A stretch of DNA of 16,830 nucleotides, taken from assembly GCA_030849075.1 (NCBI GenBank), contig JASAOO010003051.1:2411-19240 (forward strand), in the 5' to 3' direction. Under the pieces are notes generated by a model that was not told the origin of the DNA, did not search any database, and saw nothing but the letters and a program-made list of their open reading frames with translations. This stretch comes from Zelonia costaricensis (taxonomy: Eukaryota; Euglenozoa; Kinetoplastea; Trypanosomatida; Trypanosomatidae). Below, one piece after another: positions 1-8,592 of the stretch. Position numbers and translations under genes: made by a program. The number at the start of each line of letters is the position of its first letter. Position 1 is the first letter of the stretch.

Positions 1-1934
1 CCGCCCTGCGCCACGGCAGCCGACGCGGCCACGGCAGGAGCAGCGGTGCGGGCTGGCTTCGCAGCGCTGCTGCCACTGCTCGGCGGCAGGCCGCCCATCG
101 GCGCCGTCGACTGCCGCCGGCGCGTCGAGCGGGCGGTCTCGTGCTGCTTCAGCATCGTGGCCGGCACGGACTGGTGGGCCAGATCTGCGCTTTGCTCGCA
201 TGCGGAGGCGTCGGGTGTCATGCTCCCCGTCGTGGCCGTTGTCAGGGCGGCGGTGTCCTGGCTCGGCGAGGTGGGCGTTGCCGTGCGGGAGGCGGTGCCC
301 GGCAGCGACGTGGAGGGGCGACCCGCACGCGGGGCTACCGGAACGCGCCGCGCGGCGGTGCCGGCGGACGGCTGGACGGCGCTCCGCAACGTGGCGGTGC
401 TTCCACCGCCGCTGCTGGGGCACACATCGGTGCCGGAGGAGCTGCCCGTGGCCCGGGCGAGCTGCAGCAGGTCCTCCATCGTGGACCGCGAGCGCTGCCC
501 CGCCCCCGCCCCGTCGATCGGCGCCGTGTCGCTGGAGCTCAGTGTGCCGCCGGTGGTGCCGAAGCTGGTGAGAGAGCCGACCGCTGCCGCAGAGCGGCTG
601 CGGCGTCCGCGTGGGCGCGTCGGGCCGGCGCGAATCGATGCGTACGGTTGCACGTCGCACCCGGCAAACGGGTCGACGGTGTTGGACAGCTCCGACGCGT
701 TGCGGGAGCCGCAGACGCTGTTGACGGAGCGGCGGCACGTGAAGGAGAGGAGCAGAAGGCGCTCTGCGTCCGACTGAGGAAGGAAGAAGGCATCCGAGAC
801 GCCGATCAGGCTCGCAGCTCGGCTCTTTCCATCCGCAGCGGCGCCGGCGGCGGCGTCCGAGTCGAGTGTGGTGGCGGACGCACCGGACGAGCGCGCGATG
901 GAGCTGAGCTGCAGGTGCTGTACACGGCCGCCACGCGAGCGACCCGCCGGCTCCTCCCCCTCCCCGGGCAGCAGCCGCACCATGCTGGTCGGCGCTGTCG
1001 TCGAGAGCGTCGTCAGCTCGCTGACACCCCCGCTCGCCTGCGAGGACGCCCTCGTGCCAAACCCGTCCGTGGCCGACGCGCGCAGGGTGCATGCGCTGGA
1101 GTCGTTGAGCAGCGAGCGGCCAAGGCAGCACCGCGCTGCCGCGTCGGCCACGGACGGGGTCCCGGCGCCGCTACACGGATCGGTTGGGCAGACGGAGAAG
1201 TGCGAGGCCGTGGGGGCGACTGCAAGTGGGCGGGACTGCAGGGCGTGCGTGGCCGGAGCGGTTCCAGCGATGGGGTCCAGCACGCGGCCCTCTGCCTCCG
1301 CACTCGTCCGGTGGAGGCCGCGGCGGAGAGAGGCGCGCCGCCCGTGCGTGCCCAGTTCCCGGCGCGGTGCCGAAGCCGACGGCAGCGATGTGTTCAGAGC
1401 CATCTCGTCGTCGCACACAATTGTGTGCAGGGGGCGGTGCGTGCGAATGCCGCGTGGGCGCCGCGGGGACGATGGCTGTCCTGCTGGCGGCGGCGCCGGC
1501 AGCGGCGGCATCGCTGACGGCTCGGTGGAGCTGCCGCGAAGGGAGGTGATCGAGCTGGCGCTGCGGATGCGTGAGGGACTCAAGATGCCCGCGACGGGTA
1601 CGGCAGTGGCGGGCACTGGCGTGGAGCCTGGGCTCTTGTCCGTGCACTGCGGCGGCGGCGGAGCCGTGCGTGTCTCTGCTAGCGTGCCGCAGGTGCGGGT
1701 GACCGGTAGGGGGGCTCGCTGTGCCCGAAGGTCTGTGTTGATTTTGGCCGACACCGTTGCCGCCGCTGCCGCTGCCGATTCAGGCAGCGATGACGTAGAT
1801 GGAGGGTGGAGGATGCTCTGAGACCGCTTCGTCTGAAGCTGATGCATGTCCAAGCACGGGGGGGCACCAGCGACCGTGTCGTCGACGTCAGCATCCCTTG
1901 CGAGTGCCGTCTTGCGCCTCGCTGGAGCAGTCAT
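1..1934 (-). CDS. Large disordered hypothetical protein, C-terminus beyond the left edge
   Basis: Family not recognised. One minus-strand frame has no stop from 2207 down to position 3; its first ATG is at 1934-1932, with no upstream in-frame ATG before the stop at 2208-2210. That gives 644 codons, with the stop outside the window. Third positions are mostly G or C, and the reading makes better protein than the other two frames, which carry stops at 1171, 1780 and 1888 or at many sites. The product is Ala/Ser/Thr/Pro/Arg/Gly-rich and looks intrinsically disordered, with no signal peptide, membrane segment or zinc motif. Islands of higher complexity are DAFFLPQSDAERLLLLSF (residues 381-398) and TMEDLLQLAR (485-494). 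RRRQS at 605-609 resembles a basophilic kinase site (inference). Met30 (1847-1845) is an alternative start. The shorter open frames on both strands here are shadows. Its mRNA probably begins at the acceptor near 2053. Confidence 0.85.
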   Translation of the reverse strand, partial: MTAPARRKTALARDADVDDTVAGAPPCLDMHQLQTKRSQSILHPPSTSSLPESAAAAAATVSAKINTDLRAQRAPLPVTRTCGTLAETRTAPPPPQCTDKSPGSTPVPATAVPVAGILSPSRIRSASSITSLRGSSTEPSAMPPLPAPPPAGQPSSPRRPRGIRTHRPLHTIVCDDEMALNTSLPSASAPRRELGTHGRRASLRRGLHRTSAEAEGRVLDPIAGTAPATHALQSRPLAVAPTASHFSVCPTDPCSGAGTPSVADAAARCCLGRSLLNDSSACTLRASATDGFGTRASSQASGGVSELTTLSTTAPTSMVRLLPGEGEEPAGRSRGGRVQHLQLSSIARSSGASATTLDSDAAAGAAADGKSRAASLIGVSDAFFLPQSDAERLLLLSFTCRRSVNSVCGSRNASELSNTVDPFAGCDVQPYASIRAGPTRPRGRRSRSAAAVGSLTSFGTTGGTLSSSDTAPIDGAGAGQRSRSTMEDLLQLARATGSSSGTDVCPSSGGGSTATLRSAVQPSAGTAARRVPVAPRAGRPSTSLPGTASRTATPTSPSQDTAALTTATTGSMTPDASACEQSADLAHQSVPATMLKQHETARSTRRRQSTAPMGGLPPSSGSSAAKPARTAAPAVAASAAVAQG

Positions 1935-2052
1935 GACTTGTGTGTGTGAGAGAGAGAAAGGGTCGGGTGGCGGCGATGAGAAAAAATGGCGTGTCGCGAG
2001 CGCGGGCTGAGATGAAACGCGATTTCGCCGCAAGACAACAAACGCACGGAAT

Positions 2053-2071
2053 CTGCGAACAAAAAAAAAAA
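2053..2071 (-). promoter_or_regulatory. Candidate spliced-leader acceptor for the left gene
   Basis: On the minus strand an uninterrupted run of 11 T (2071-2061) is followed by GTTCGCAG, with the AG at 2054-2053. This matches the trypanosomatid trans-splicing signal of a polypyrimidine tract followed by the first AG. Splicing here would leave a 118-nt 5' UTR (2052-1935) with no upstream ATG. A second CT-rich tract with AAG lies directly before the ATG (AG at 1938-1937) but would leave only 2 nt of leader, so the distal site is preferred. Confidence 0.6.
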
Positions 2072-2167
2072 CCGCCGAAAAACACGGATGTGCGAGACTG
2101 CAGCGCGCCCAACCGGAGAAGAACAACAAAAGGAGGAAAGCCCGAGAGTGAGAAGTAGAGAGAGAGA

Positions 2168-2184
2168 TGGTGGTGGTGGTGGTG
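2168..2184. repeat. (TGG)n trinucleotide array
   Basis: Five to six TGG units followed by a G-rich run (to about 2196). It lies in the gap upstream of the left gene. Confidence 0.85.
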
Positions 2185-2246
2185 GGGTGGGGGGGGTAGC
2201 GAGGGAGTCAGGATGCTGAACACGCGCACCACCGCAGGCGGCGCAG

Positions 2247-2275
2247 ACACACACACACACACGCACGCACACACA
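2247..2275. repeat. (CA)n microsatellite
   Basis: Alternating CA on the plus strand, interrupted by two CGCA variants. Confidence 0.9.
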
Positions 2276-2741
2276 AACAGGAAAAAACGGAAAGATGAGG
2301 GAACCAAGCGAAGCACGCCAATCCCAAGACTCAAGGAAGACGCGCAGAGTAAGACAAGACACGCGAGAAGGACAGAGCGAGCAACAAGGAAAACGAAAAG
2401 AAAGAAGAGGGGGAGGGAGGGGAGGCCCAAGTCGGACGGAGGGAGGAATCAATTCTTGGCAAAGCGCCGCTTCAGCTGGCCGATGGGGAGCGCCGGGAGG
2501 AGAAGAGATTTTGTCAACCGGTGGGACAGGAAAGCAGCAAACGCCGTGAGCGCGAGAGAACACACACACGCACACACAACGTGAAGAGGACGAGAGAGAG
2601 CGACGATCAGAACTTAGAAGAAAAGGGAGAGAAAGATGGAGAGCAGCCGCGGTGTGCACTGGTGGTAGCGCTGCAAGGACGAGTGACGAAGAGAAACGGA
2701 AAAGACAAAGAAGTGTGAAGAGACGCGGGGAGACGGGACAA

Positions 2742-2793
2742 GCACACACAAACACTCACGCAGATGCACACGCACAGCACACACACACACACA
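2742..2793. repeat. Imperfect (CA)n microsatellite
   Basis: Interrupted CA tract; the purest part is about 2779-2793. Confidence 0.85.
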
Positions 2794-3240
2794 GAGATGC
2801 ACGGGCGTACCAGTATCGCGAAGAGAAAACTTTGGGGCAAAGGGGAGCAAAGAAGGAGCGCAAGGCAATCGGAGAATTAAAAAAAGAAGAGCTGAAATAA
2901 AGCAACACAAGCGGCGCACTATCAAGGAAGAGGATGACGGGTCAAGAAGCGAGCCCAACCTCTTCACTGGAGCGAACAGCCTGGGCTAGACGGGTTCAAG
3001 AGGTGAGAGAGAGGGGAGCTGAGACCCGCAAACACACACAGAGCCAGTACCTTGTGAGAGAAGAGGGGGGACAGAGAGCGAGAGAGAGCGGGAGAGGAAC
3101 GGAGACGGGCTTCTGACGCAGGGGTGATAGAGAGCCCACGATTGCGTCAGCACTGATGTGCACGTGACCCTCGGGGGTATGTGTCGAGGTATCGAGCAAT
3201 CAGCTGCCGCGCGACACCCTACCCGTTCTTTCAGTGTCTC

Positions 3241-4900
3241 TACGTGTGTGTGCGAGTGTATTTTGTTTGTTGTTGCTGCTTTTTGAGGAAGAAGTTTAAA
3301 AACTAAGAAAAAGACAAGGCGGTGGTAGGTCAGCGCACACGCGTGCGTGCAACGCACTTGTGTGTGAGTGTGTGTGTATGCTTCTTGTTGTTCTCCTGTT
3401 TTTCTTTTTATTGCCCGAGGCTGGTAGTCGTCCCACACTCCGTCAACTCAATCTGTTTGGCAGTTCACGTGAGCCTTGAATGGCGACGAACTATAGCGGC
3501 GAAGAAAAAAAAAAAACAGAGAAGAACTGGCACGGCACCTGTCTTGCCTTCCCCAAACCCTTTCTCGGTTGCTCACCGGTGCGCCGTGTGGCACACAGCG
3601 GCAGCGGAGCAAAGAGCAGCACCTCAACTGTTTGCGCACGAGCAGAATACGGAGAGGGAATGGGAGAGGGGGAGGGGGGAGATCGTGAAGAATAACGCTG
3701 ACAATGGCGCAGGTACGGTGAGCTGAGCAGTGAGACACGCACACAGAAACACTGGGCAAAAAAAAAAACGCCGTACGCACTAACGAAGTGCGGCTCCCCA
3801 CTTGAGCACACGGAACAGAATCGCAGCGGGGCAATAGAGAAGACGGGGGAAAGAAAAAGGCAGAAGAGCGGAGAAGTTCAAAAACAAAAGCAAGAACAGT
3901 AGACTGAGAAGAAGCTCAAGAAAGATAGGGAGGTGCAAGAAACTAACGAGGACGGCTGCCCTTCGCGCGGCGCGGTGAGTGAAATGCCGGCACGCAGAGG
4001 ACAACACCCCTGACTGCGGCTAAAGTGGAGAAGCGACGGATACGTCTGCGTGACAGAGCTTCGTCACCACCACCACGAGTGCAGCTGATGAAGCGAAGGG
4101 GGGGGGCAGGTGGAAGACAAAGAGGAGGAAGTAGAGGATGTGAGTGGCTCAGCAGCGCGAGTGCAGCAGTGCTTGAGCCGACACGAGATCTGGGTATTAC
4201 GCGTGATCTCCTTTTGTGTCTCGAGCCGCTGGAACGCGAAAGGTGGCAACGGCACGGCGAGGAAAAAAAAATTGGTGAGCGTGCGCACACGCACACACAC
4301 GCACGCACACAGAGGTACACACGCAGAGAGAGACACACACGAAAGGTCGACGAAGCCGAAGGAAAGCGGAGAAGCGGAATGCGTCAGACACAAAACAGAA
4401 ACAAAAGGTAGGCGTGACAAAGAAGGAACACACACGGCAGGTCAAGCAAGCGGGCAAGAACGCAAGCAGAAAGGGAGGAAAAGAGACAGAGTTGGTTCGC
4501 AGATTGATGTCGAGTAAGACAAGAAGTGTGCGGCGACGTCACAAGGCACGCAGAATAGCACAACGACAGCGTAGATAAAAGATGAAAAGAAAAGAAGGTG
4601 AGGGAAGGTTGACCAAGTGAAAGCGCAGGACGCAGGCATCCAAATGCAGCGGCGCGGCTCCGTGAAGATAAACGGGAGCCCGAGACACAGAAGGTGGAGT
4701 CGAGTAAACGAGAGAGGTGGATCAGCTCTTAGCGAGGAGGACGAACAGAGAACTGGAAGACGGTGAAACGAGATGGCAATAGCACAGGGGGGGGGCACAG
4801 AAAAGGGGAGATAACAAAACAAAAAAGAAGAAGCACGGAACCTTGTAAAGGAGAACGAAAAGCTCGTAATGCGGCACAACGAAACCGAAGAGGATTCGCT
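3241..4900. other. Gene-free interval with a local plus-strand pyrimidine island
   Basis: From 3241 to about 3425 the plus strand changes to T/G- and T/C-rich sequence (TGTGTGTGCG, TTTGTTTGTTG, TTTTTCTTTTTATTG). It then returns to GA-rich sequence with A-runs near 3508 and 3757. A CA/CGCA tract lies at 4284-4340. No frame in this interval combines good third-position GC with sensible composition. Confidence 0.55.
4284..4340. repeat. Interrupted (CA)n / CGCA microsatellite
   Basis: A CA-rich stretch with CGCA variants and an AGAG interruption near 4325. Confidence 0.85.
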
Positions 4901-5124
4901 GGCACGCTCGCCCTAGGTTCACACGCTCGACAAGTGCACGGTATTGCGCAGAAGCTACGTCCCGCAAGGTGCAGTGCTGCGGTGGCGGGGGATGGGGAAC
5001 GGAGGTGGCGATTTCGTGACGATCGCCGACACTATAAGAGAGCTGAGACTAGAGAGAGCGTGGGAAACGGGCAGGAGGGGGAAGGTCTAGCGACGTTCAC
5101 GCAGATGAAGAAGGAGACGCAAAT

Positions 5125-5157
5125 ACGCACGCACACACACGCGCACAAACACACACA
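5125..5157. repeat. (CA)n / CGCA microsatellite
   Basis: Alternating CA on the plus strand with CGCA and AAC interruptions. Confidence 0.85.
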
Positions 5158-5510
5158 AGAGTGGATACTTGTGGCGACTCGTGCGAGTGTGGACGCGTGT
5201 TATACAGTGGAATGACGAGTCCGGGCACCAGAGGGGGGGGGGAGAGGGTCCCACGTAAGAGAGCAAGACGAAGGACAGTGGAATAGCAGCGTTCACTCAA
5301 CCTAGACTGACGCAAAAGAAAGCGAGAGAAAGAAAAAAGGAGAATGAGGAGACGCGACGAAGGGCGGCGAAAGACGAAAGGTGGCGGCTGCAAAGATCGG
5401 ACGCGCCGCTCCTGCCACGACCTCGTCAAGCAAGTCTGCGCCTTCCGCGATAAACAGGCGGAGAGTTGATGAGGACGCGCAAGCACCTTCACACCGGCAG
5501 AGAGACCGCG

Positions 5511-5532
5511 ACGCACACACGCACACGCACAC
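5511..5532. repeat. Short (CA)n microsatellite
   Basis: CA repeat with a CGCACA variant. Confidence 0.8.
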
Positions 5533-6265
5533 GGATGGCTGGCGAGGAGAGCAACAGTCCAGGGGAAGAAAAAGAAAAAGAGAAGGCGCCGTGTAAAAGC
5601 GCACCGCACCGCACAAGCAGCCGTGCGTACCCTCTGCACCGCTGGTGTGAGTTGTGTTGGTGTGTCTCGTTTCCTTGTTTGGGAGGGGAGCGCTCCTTGT
5701 TCCGACTTGTGGACGGGCAGTCGTCCCGTATTCGCGCGCCTCTGGTGAGCTCGTGCGTGTCAGCGGAGGTGTCTGTGCAGGAGTGTGCCGTTGATCAGCG
5801 CCGAAGCGCAGCGCCCCACGCGAGCACGCGCACTCACACGAAACAAGAGTGTGGAGAAAGGCAGGGGGGAAGGAAAAAAAAAAAGAAAGCAACACGAGAA
5901 GTTAAGGTACGGCAATGGACAAAAAGCAGAAGAAGGTGGGAAAGAGAAAAAAAAAAGGGGGTGGAAGGAAGACGCGGAGGGGGAGAGAGGCGAGGGAGAC
6001 ACGCGTGGGCTTCACTTGTTGCGTGCACGGGAAGGGGGTGGGGGGATGAAGAGGAGGCGGAAGCAGCGACGGCGGAGACGGACGCGTGTGGGACAGCCCA
6101 GAAGACACACACACACTCACAGTGAGGTGAAAGACGGAGAGAGAAGGTACGCGGGGAAAGAAAGGAGGGAAGGGGGGACACGAGGGGTGCACGGCGATGA
6201 GGCAGACTCCCACTCAAGTAACACACAGATAGAGTGAGAGTGGCGGAGCAGGCAGGACGACGTGA

Positions 6266-6284
6266 CTGCAAAAAAAAAAAAAAA
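6266..6284 (-). promoter_or_regulatory. Orphan polypyrimidine-AG, possible trans-splice acceptor
   Basis: The minus strand reads 15 consecutive T (6284-6270) then GCAG, with the AG at 6267-6266. It is as good a match to the acceptor pattern as the one before the left gene, but no convincing CDS follows for more than 4 kb. It may be unused, or it may process a non-coding RNA. Confidence 0.4.
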
Positions 6285-6970
6285 GAGAAGACAAGAGAAG
6301 AAGAGAACGCCTACGCAATGTATCCGGATTTTTTGGGGGGGGAAATGGGGAGCGGGGGTGGGCCCTCGATCAACGCGGATACAGAGGAGAGACGGACTCA
6401 AGGAGAAGGGAGGTGAGCGGCGGCGGGGCTATCGCGAGGGGCGCTGCGGTCACACAGTTGGAGCACTCCGTGTGCCTTGCGTGTGGGTGACGAAGGATAG
6501 CGCGCAAACCACGTATGTTGGTCGCAACCCAAACAGTCCCCTCCCTAACGTCCGCACACGGCAGTGTTGATGCACGCACGCACTAGCGCAAACACACGTA
6601 GACACACGAGTACAACGAAGGCGGGCAAACTACAAACAAAAAAAAGGGGATCAAGAGAAGAGGGAGACGAGGAAGACGCAGATGGCAGGCGTGGAGGAAG
6701 TAGGGAGAACTAGAGAGAGAGGCGCGTCTTGTTGAGCCGCTTCTACAGGAGCGCTTCCACCACACACACACAAACACACACCCGCAGCGCCTGCGTGTCT
6801 TTTTTCTGTCTTTTTTTTTTTTGCCCACGAGCGGAGTGCGCGGCCGAGGCTCCTTCACACAAACAACACACACACACAAAGAAGTTCTCCTATTTCTTTT
6901 CTGTGTTGTGCTGTGCTCTATGCAGCTTGACCGTGTGTTTACGCTGGCAAACCACGGTGCTGTGTGGCTA

Positions 6971-6989
6971 TGTGTGTGTGTGTGTGTGT
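6971..6989. repeat. (TG)n microsatellite
   Basis: TG alternation on the plus strand, the opposite polarity to most tracts in the window. Confidence 0.85.
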
Positions 6990-7600
6990 TTCTGTGTAGG
7001 GGGAGGGGGAAGGAGGGACGCCAACCACGGCGATGTGGATAAAGAATTAGTGGACGCCGAGGAGATTGGTGGCGGGAACAGAGGCGAGGGACTGAGAGAA
7101 AGAGCGTCCGCGCACCCGGTGCACACAAACCACCACACCAATGCTGCAGCTGACGTATAGTGTGACGTGATACACCCGTATAGCGCACGCACACGACCCG
7201 AAGTGTGAAAGAAAAAAAACGCAGGGGAGAAAAAAAAAAAGGAGAAGTGTGCGGCTATTCGCCCCTTAGCTATACATGCACAATCACTCACTATAGATAC
7301 TTGGAGAAGGGGGAAGGGGGGAGGAGGCCGTGGAGGCGGAAAACGGGGAAGGGGGTAAAGAGCAGGAGGAAGAGCGAGTCGACCGTTCCTGGCTTCGCTA
7401 CCGTTTCTGTTATCTTCTCGGTGCGTCGGCTCCGGAGCTGTGCGGCTTCTCTCCAACTCAGCCCGGAGTGCGGCGGTTAAGTGGCGAGAAAAGGAAACAC
7501 GCACAACAAGAAAACCAAATGAAAGAAGAGAAGGCGGAGAGAGTAGCGGGGGCACACACACACACGCAGGTGCTTGAATGCGACGTCGCTCCTGACAGCA

Positions 7601-7667
7601 GTGTGCGTGTGTGTTGATGTGTGGTGTGAGTGTGTTGATGTGAATGTGTGTGTAAGGGGGGGGGGGG
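7601..7667. repeat. Degenerate TG repeat with a duplicated 12-mer, ending in 12 G
   Basis: A TG-rich stretch containing tgtgttgatgtg twice (7610-7621 and 7631-7642, a 21-bp offset), followed by an uninterrupted G-run at 7656-7667. Confidence 0.8.
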
Positions 7668-8129
7668 CGATGTGGCGCCACGGCGAAGGGCACATGTGCG
7701 GGCGAGGTAAAGAGAGAAACAGACACAAAAAGGACGTAGTGACGAGGGTGGTAGTGACACGATCAACGAGCAGGGTCGTCACGAAGCTTACTCACATCTC
7801 GATACTGCTTTGGTGTGAGCGTGCGCGCGGAGACGGTGGAACGGTGGGACGAGGGACCCCCTCACACCACCGATAGACGCCCAGACGCACGATCCACCTT
7901 GTTGTCTTCTCCACCTTCAAGAAAAAAAAAAACTCGAGCCGGACCTCAGAAGCGCACAGCCACGACCGAGAAAAACAAAACAGTCACCACAGCAACGCGA
8001 AGTCTTTGCGGTGGTGTCTGCTCCCTCGTCGCCGGTCCGACGTCAACGCCGCTGCGGCTGCTTCAACCTTGTGAACGCCGAAGCAACAAAACGTGCGCAT
8101 TGCCTATGGCTCAGGGATCCACTTGAGTA

Positions 8130-8410
8130 AACCGGTTTGAGTTCGTTTTTTTTCTTCTTTGCTTGTTGCTGTTCTTGCTGTTGCTTCTCGCCCGTCTTAG
8201 AACCACAAGTGTGGCCCGTATGCGCGCTTAGCCGAGACTGAGCCCAGGTGGACGCATTCCCGGCCCTGCCCTCTTCTCCCACATCTCTGCAGGGCCCTTG
8301 TGAAGCGCCTCGCGGTGCATCAGTTGCCGAGGCGGGGCATGGGAGAAGGACACGCAACGGCCAAGCCTGCGGAGCGGGTCCGCACGCCTAAGCCGTGCAC
8401 GGCACAATCT
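8130..8410 (-). mobile_element. Possible degenerate SIDER-like retroposon in the LYAR 3' UTR
   Basis: Tentative. This block is neither simple repeat nor convincing CDS, and it contrasts with the GA-rich DNA to its left. Read on the minus strand, about 260 bases of ordinary-complexity GC-rich sequence are followed by an A-rich stretch (8170-8140, ending near AAGAAAAAAAACGAA), which resembles the tail of a non-LTR retroposon. SIDERs are short, decayed, non-coding retroposons known to lie in Leishmania 3' UTRs and affect mRNA stability or translation, and this block is in that position for the LYAR gene. I could not verify the SIDER signature or target-site duplications from the sequence. Confidence 0.3.
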
Positions 8411-8592
8411 ATCTTATCTTTTTTTTCCAGGTTTTGCATCCAAAAGCGGAGTGCCTGACCTCACTCAGCCTCTTCTTTAACTCCATTCTTTTTTTTCCGC
8501 ATCTCAACACCACCGCGGTGTCTGCTTAATCGTGAGCATGCCCAAGCCGCCGCGGCGGTGGCAGACCGCCATCGAGGTGCTCCACTCGATCC

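Larger units (their letters stand above)
1935..3240. other. Gene-free interval: purine-rich with CA microsatellites
   Basis: No convincing coding region. The plus strand is dominated by A and G (AGAGAG, GAAGAA and GGAGG runs), so the minus, transcribed-sense strand is polypyrimidine-rich. It contains a short TGG array (2168-2184) and CA tracts at 2247-2275, 2560-2580 and 2742-2793. The open frames here owe their length to pyrimidine or purine bias and read as runs such as CVCVCV, THTHTH or KKRK. The stretch 3120-3240 is less repetitive, but I recognise nothing in it. Confidence 0.6.
4901..6420. other. Gene-free interval: GA-rich with two less repetitive blocks
   Basis: Blocks of ordinary complexity at about 4900-5040 and 5590-5830 sit between GA-rich, A-run and CA-rich DNA (5125-5157, 5511-5532, 6104-6120). 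I tested the complex blocks for coding in both directions and found only short, composition-driven frames. A run of 15 A at 6270-6284 forms a textbook acceptor on the minus strand, annotated separately. Confidence 0.55.
6421..8129. other. Gene-free interval downstream of the LYAR gene
   Basis: It contains CA and TG microsatellites (6759-6780, 6971-6989, 7601-7653), a T-run near 6810, A-runs near 7210, 7231 and 7921, and a run of 12 G at 7656-7667. Less repetitive pieces at 6420-6560, 7380-7480 and 7730-7990 show no coding pattern that I trust. If LYAR polyadenylation uses sequence here, part of this is LYAR 3' UTR; the boundary cannot be placed by eye. Confidence 0.5.

Noticed and set aside
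141..1517. 458-codon plus-strand open frame, and the plus-strand frames at 46-777 and 868-1821
   Set aside because: They are antisense shadows of the minus-strand CDS. Their composition is Arg/Gly/Ala-heavy, and one frame has an internal stop at 775, whereas the minus frame is open throughout with better codon use.
1171..1647. 158-codon minus-strand frame, and the overlapping minus frames at 1679-1894 and 1013-1303
   Set aside because: These are out-of-phase frames within the same coding region. They are open only because stop codons are rare in GC-rich DNA.
1931..2755. 274-codon minus-strand frame upstream of the left gene
   Set aside because: It crosses the predicted splice acceptor and CA/TG repeats, and its composition is that of simple sequence.
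4083..4100. TGATGA motif, checked as the C box of a C/D snoRNA
   Set aside because: No paired D box with terminal stem was found at a suitable distance; the match is too short to report.
5466..6125. 219-codon plus-strand frame
   Set aside because: It is Arg/Lys/Glu/Gly-rich from GA tracts and includes a CA microsatellite (THTRTR). Both recognised genes are on the other strand.
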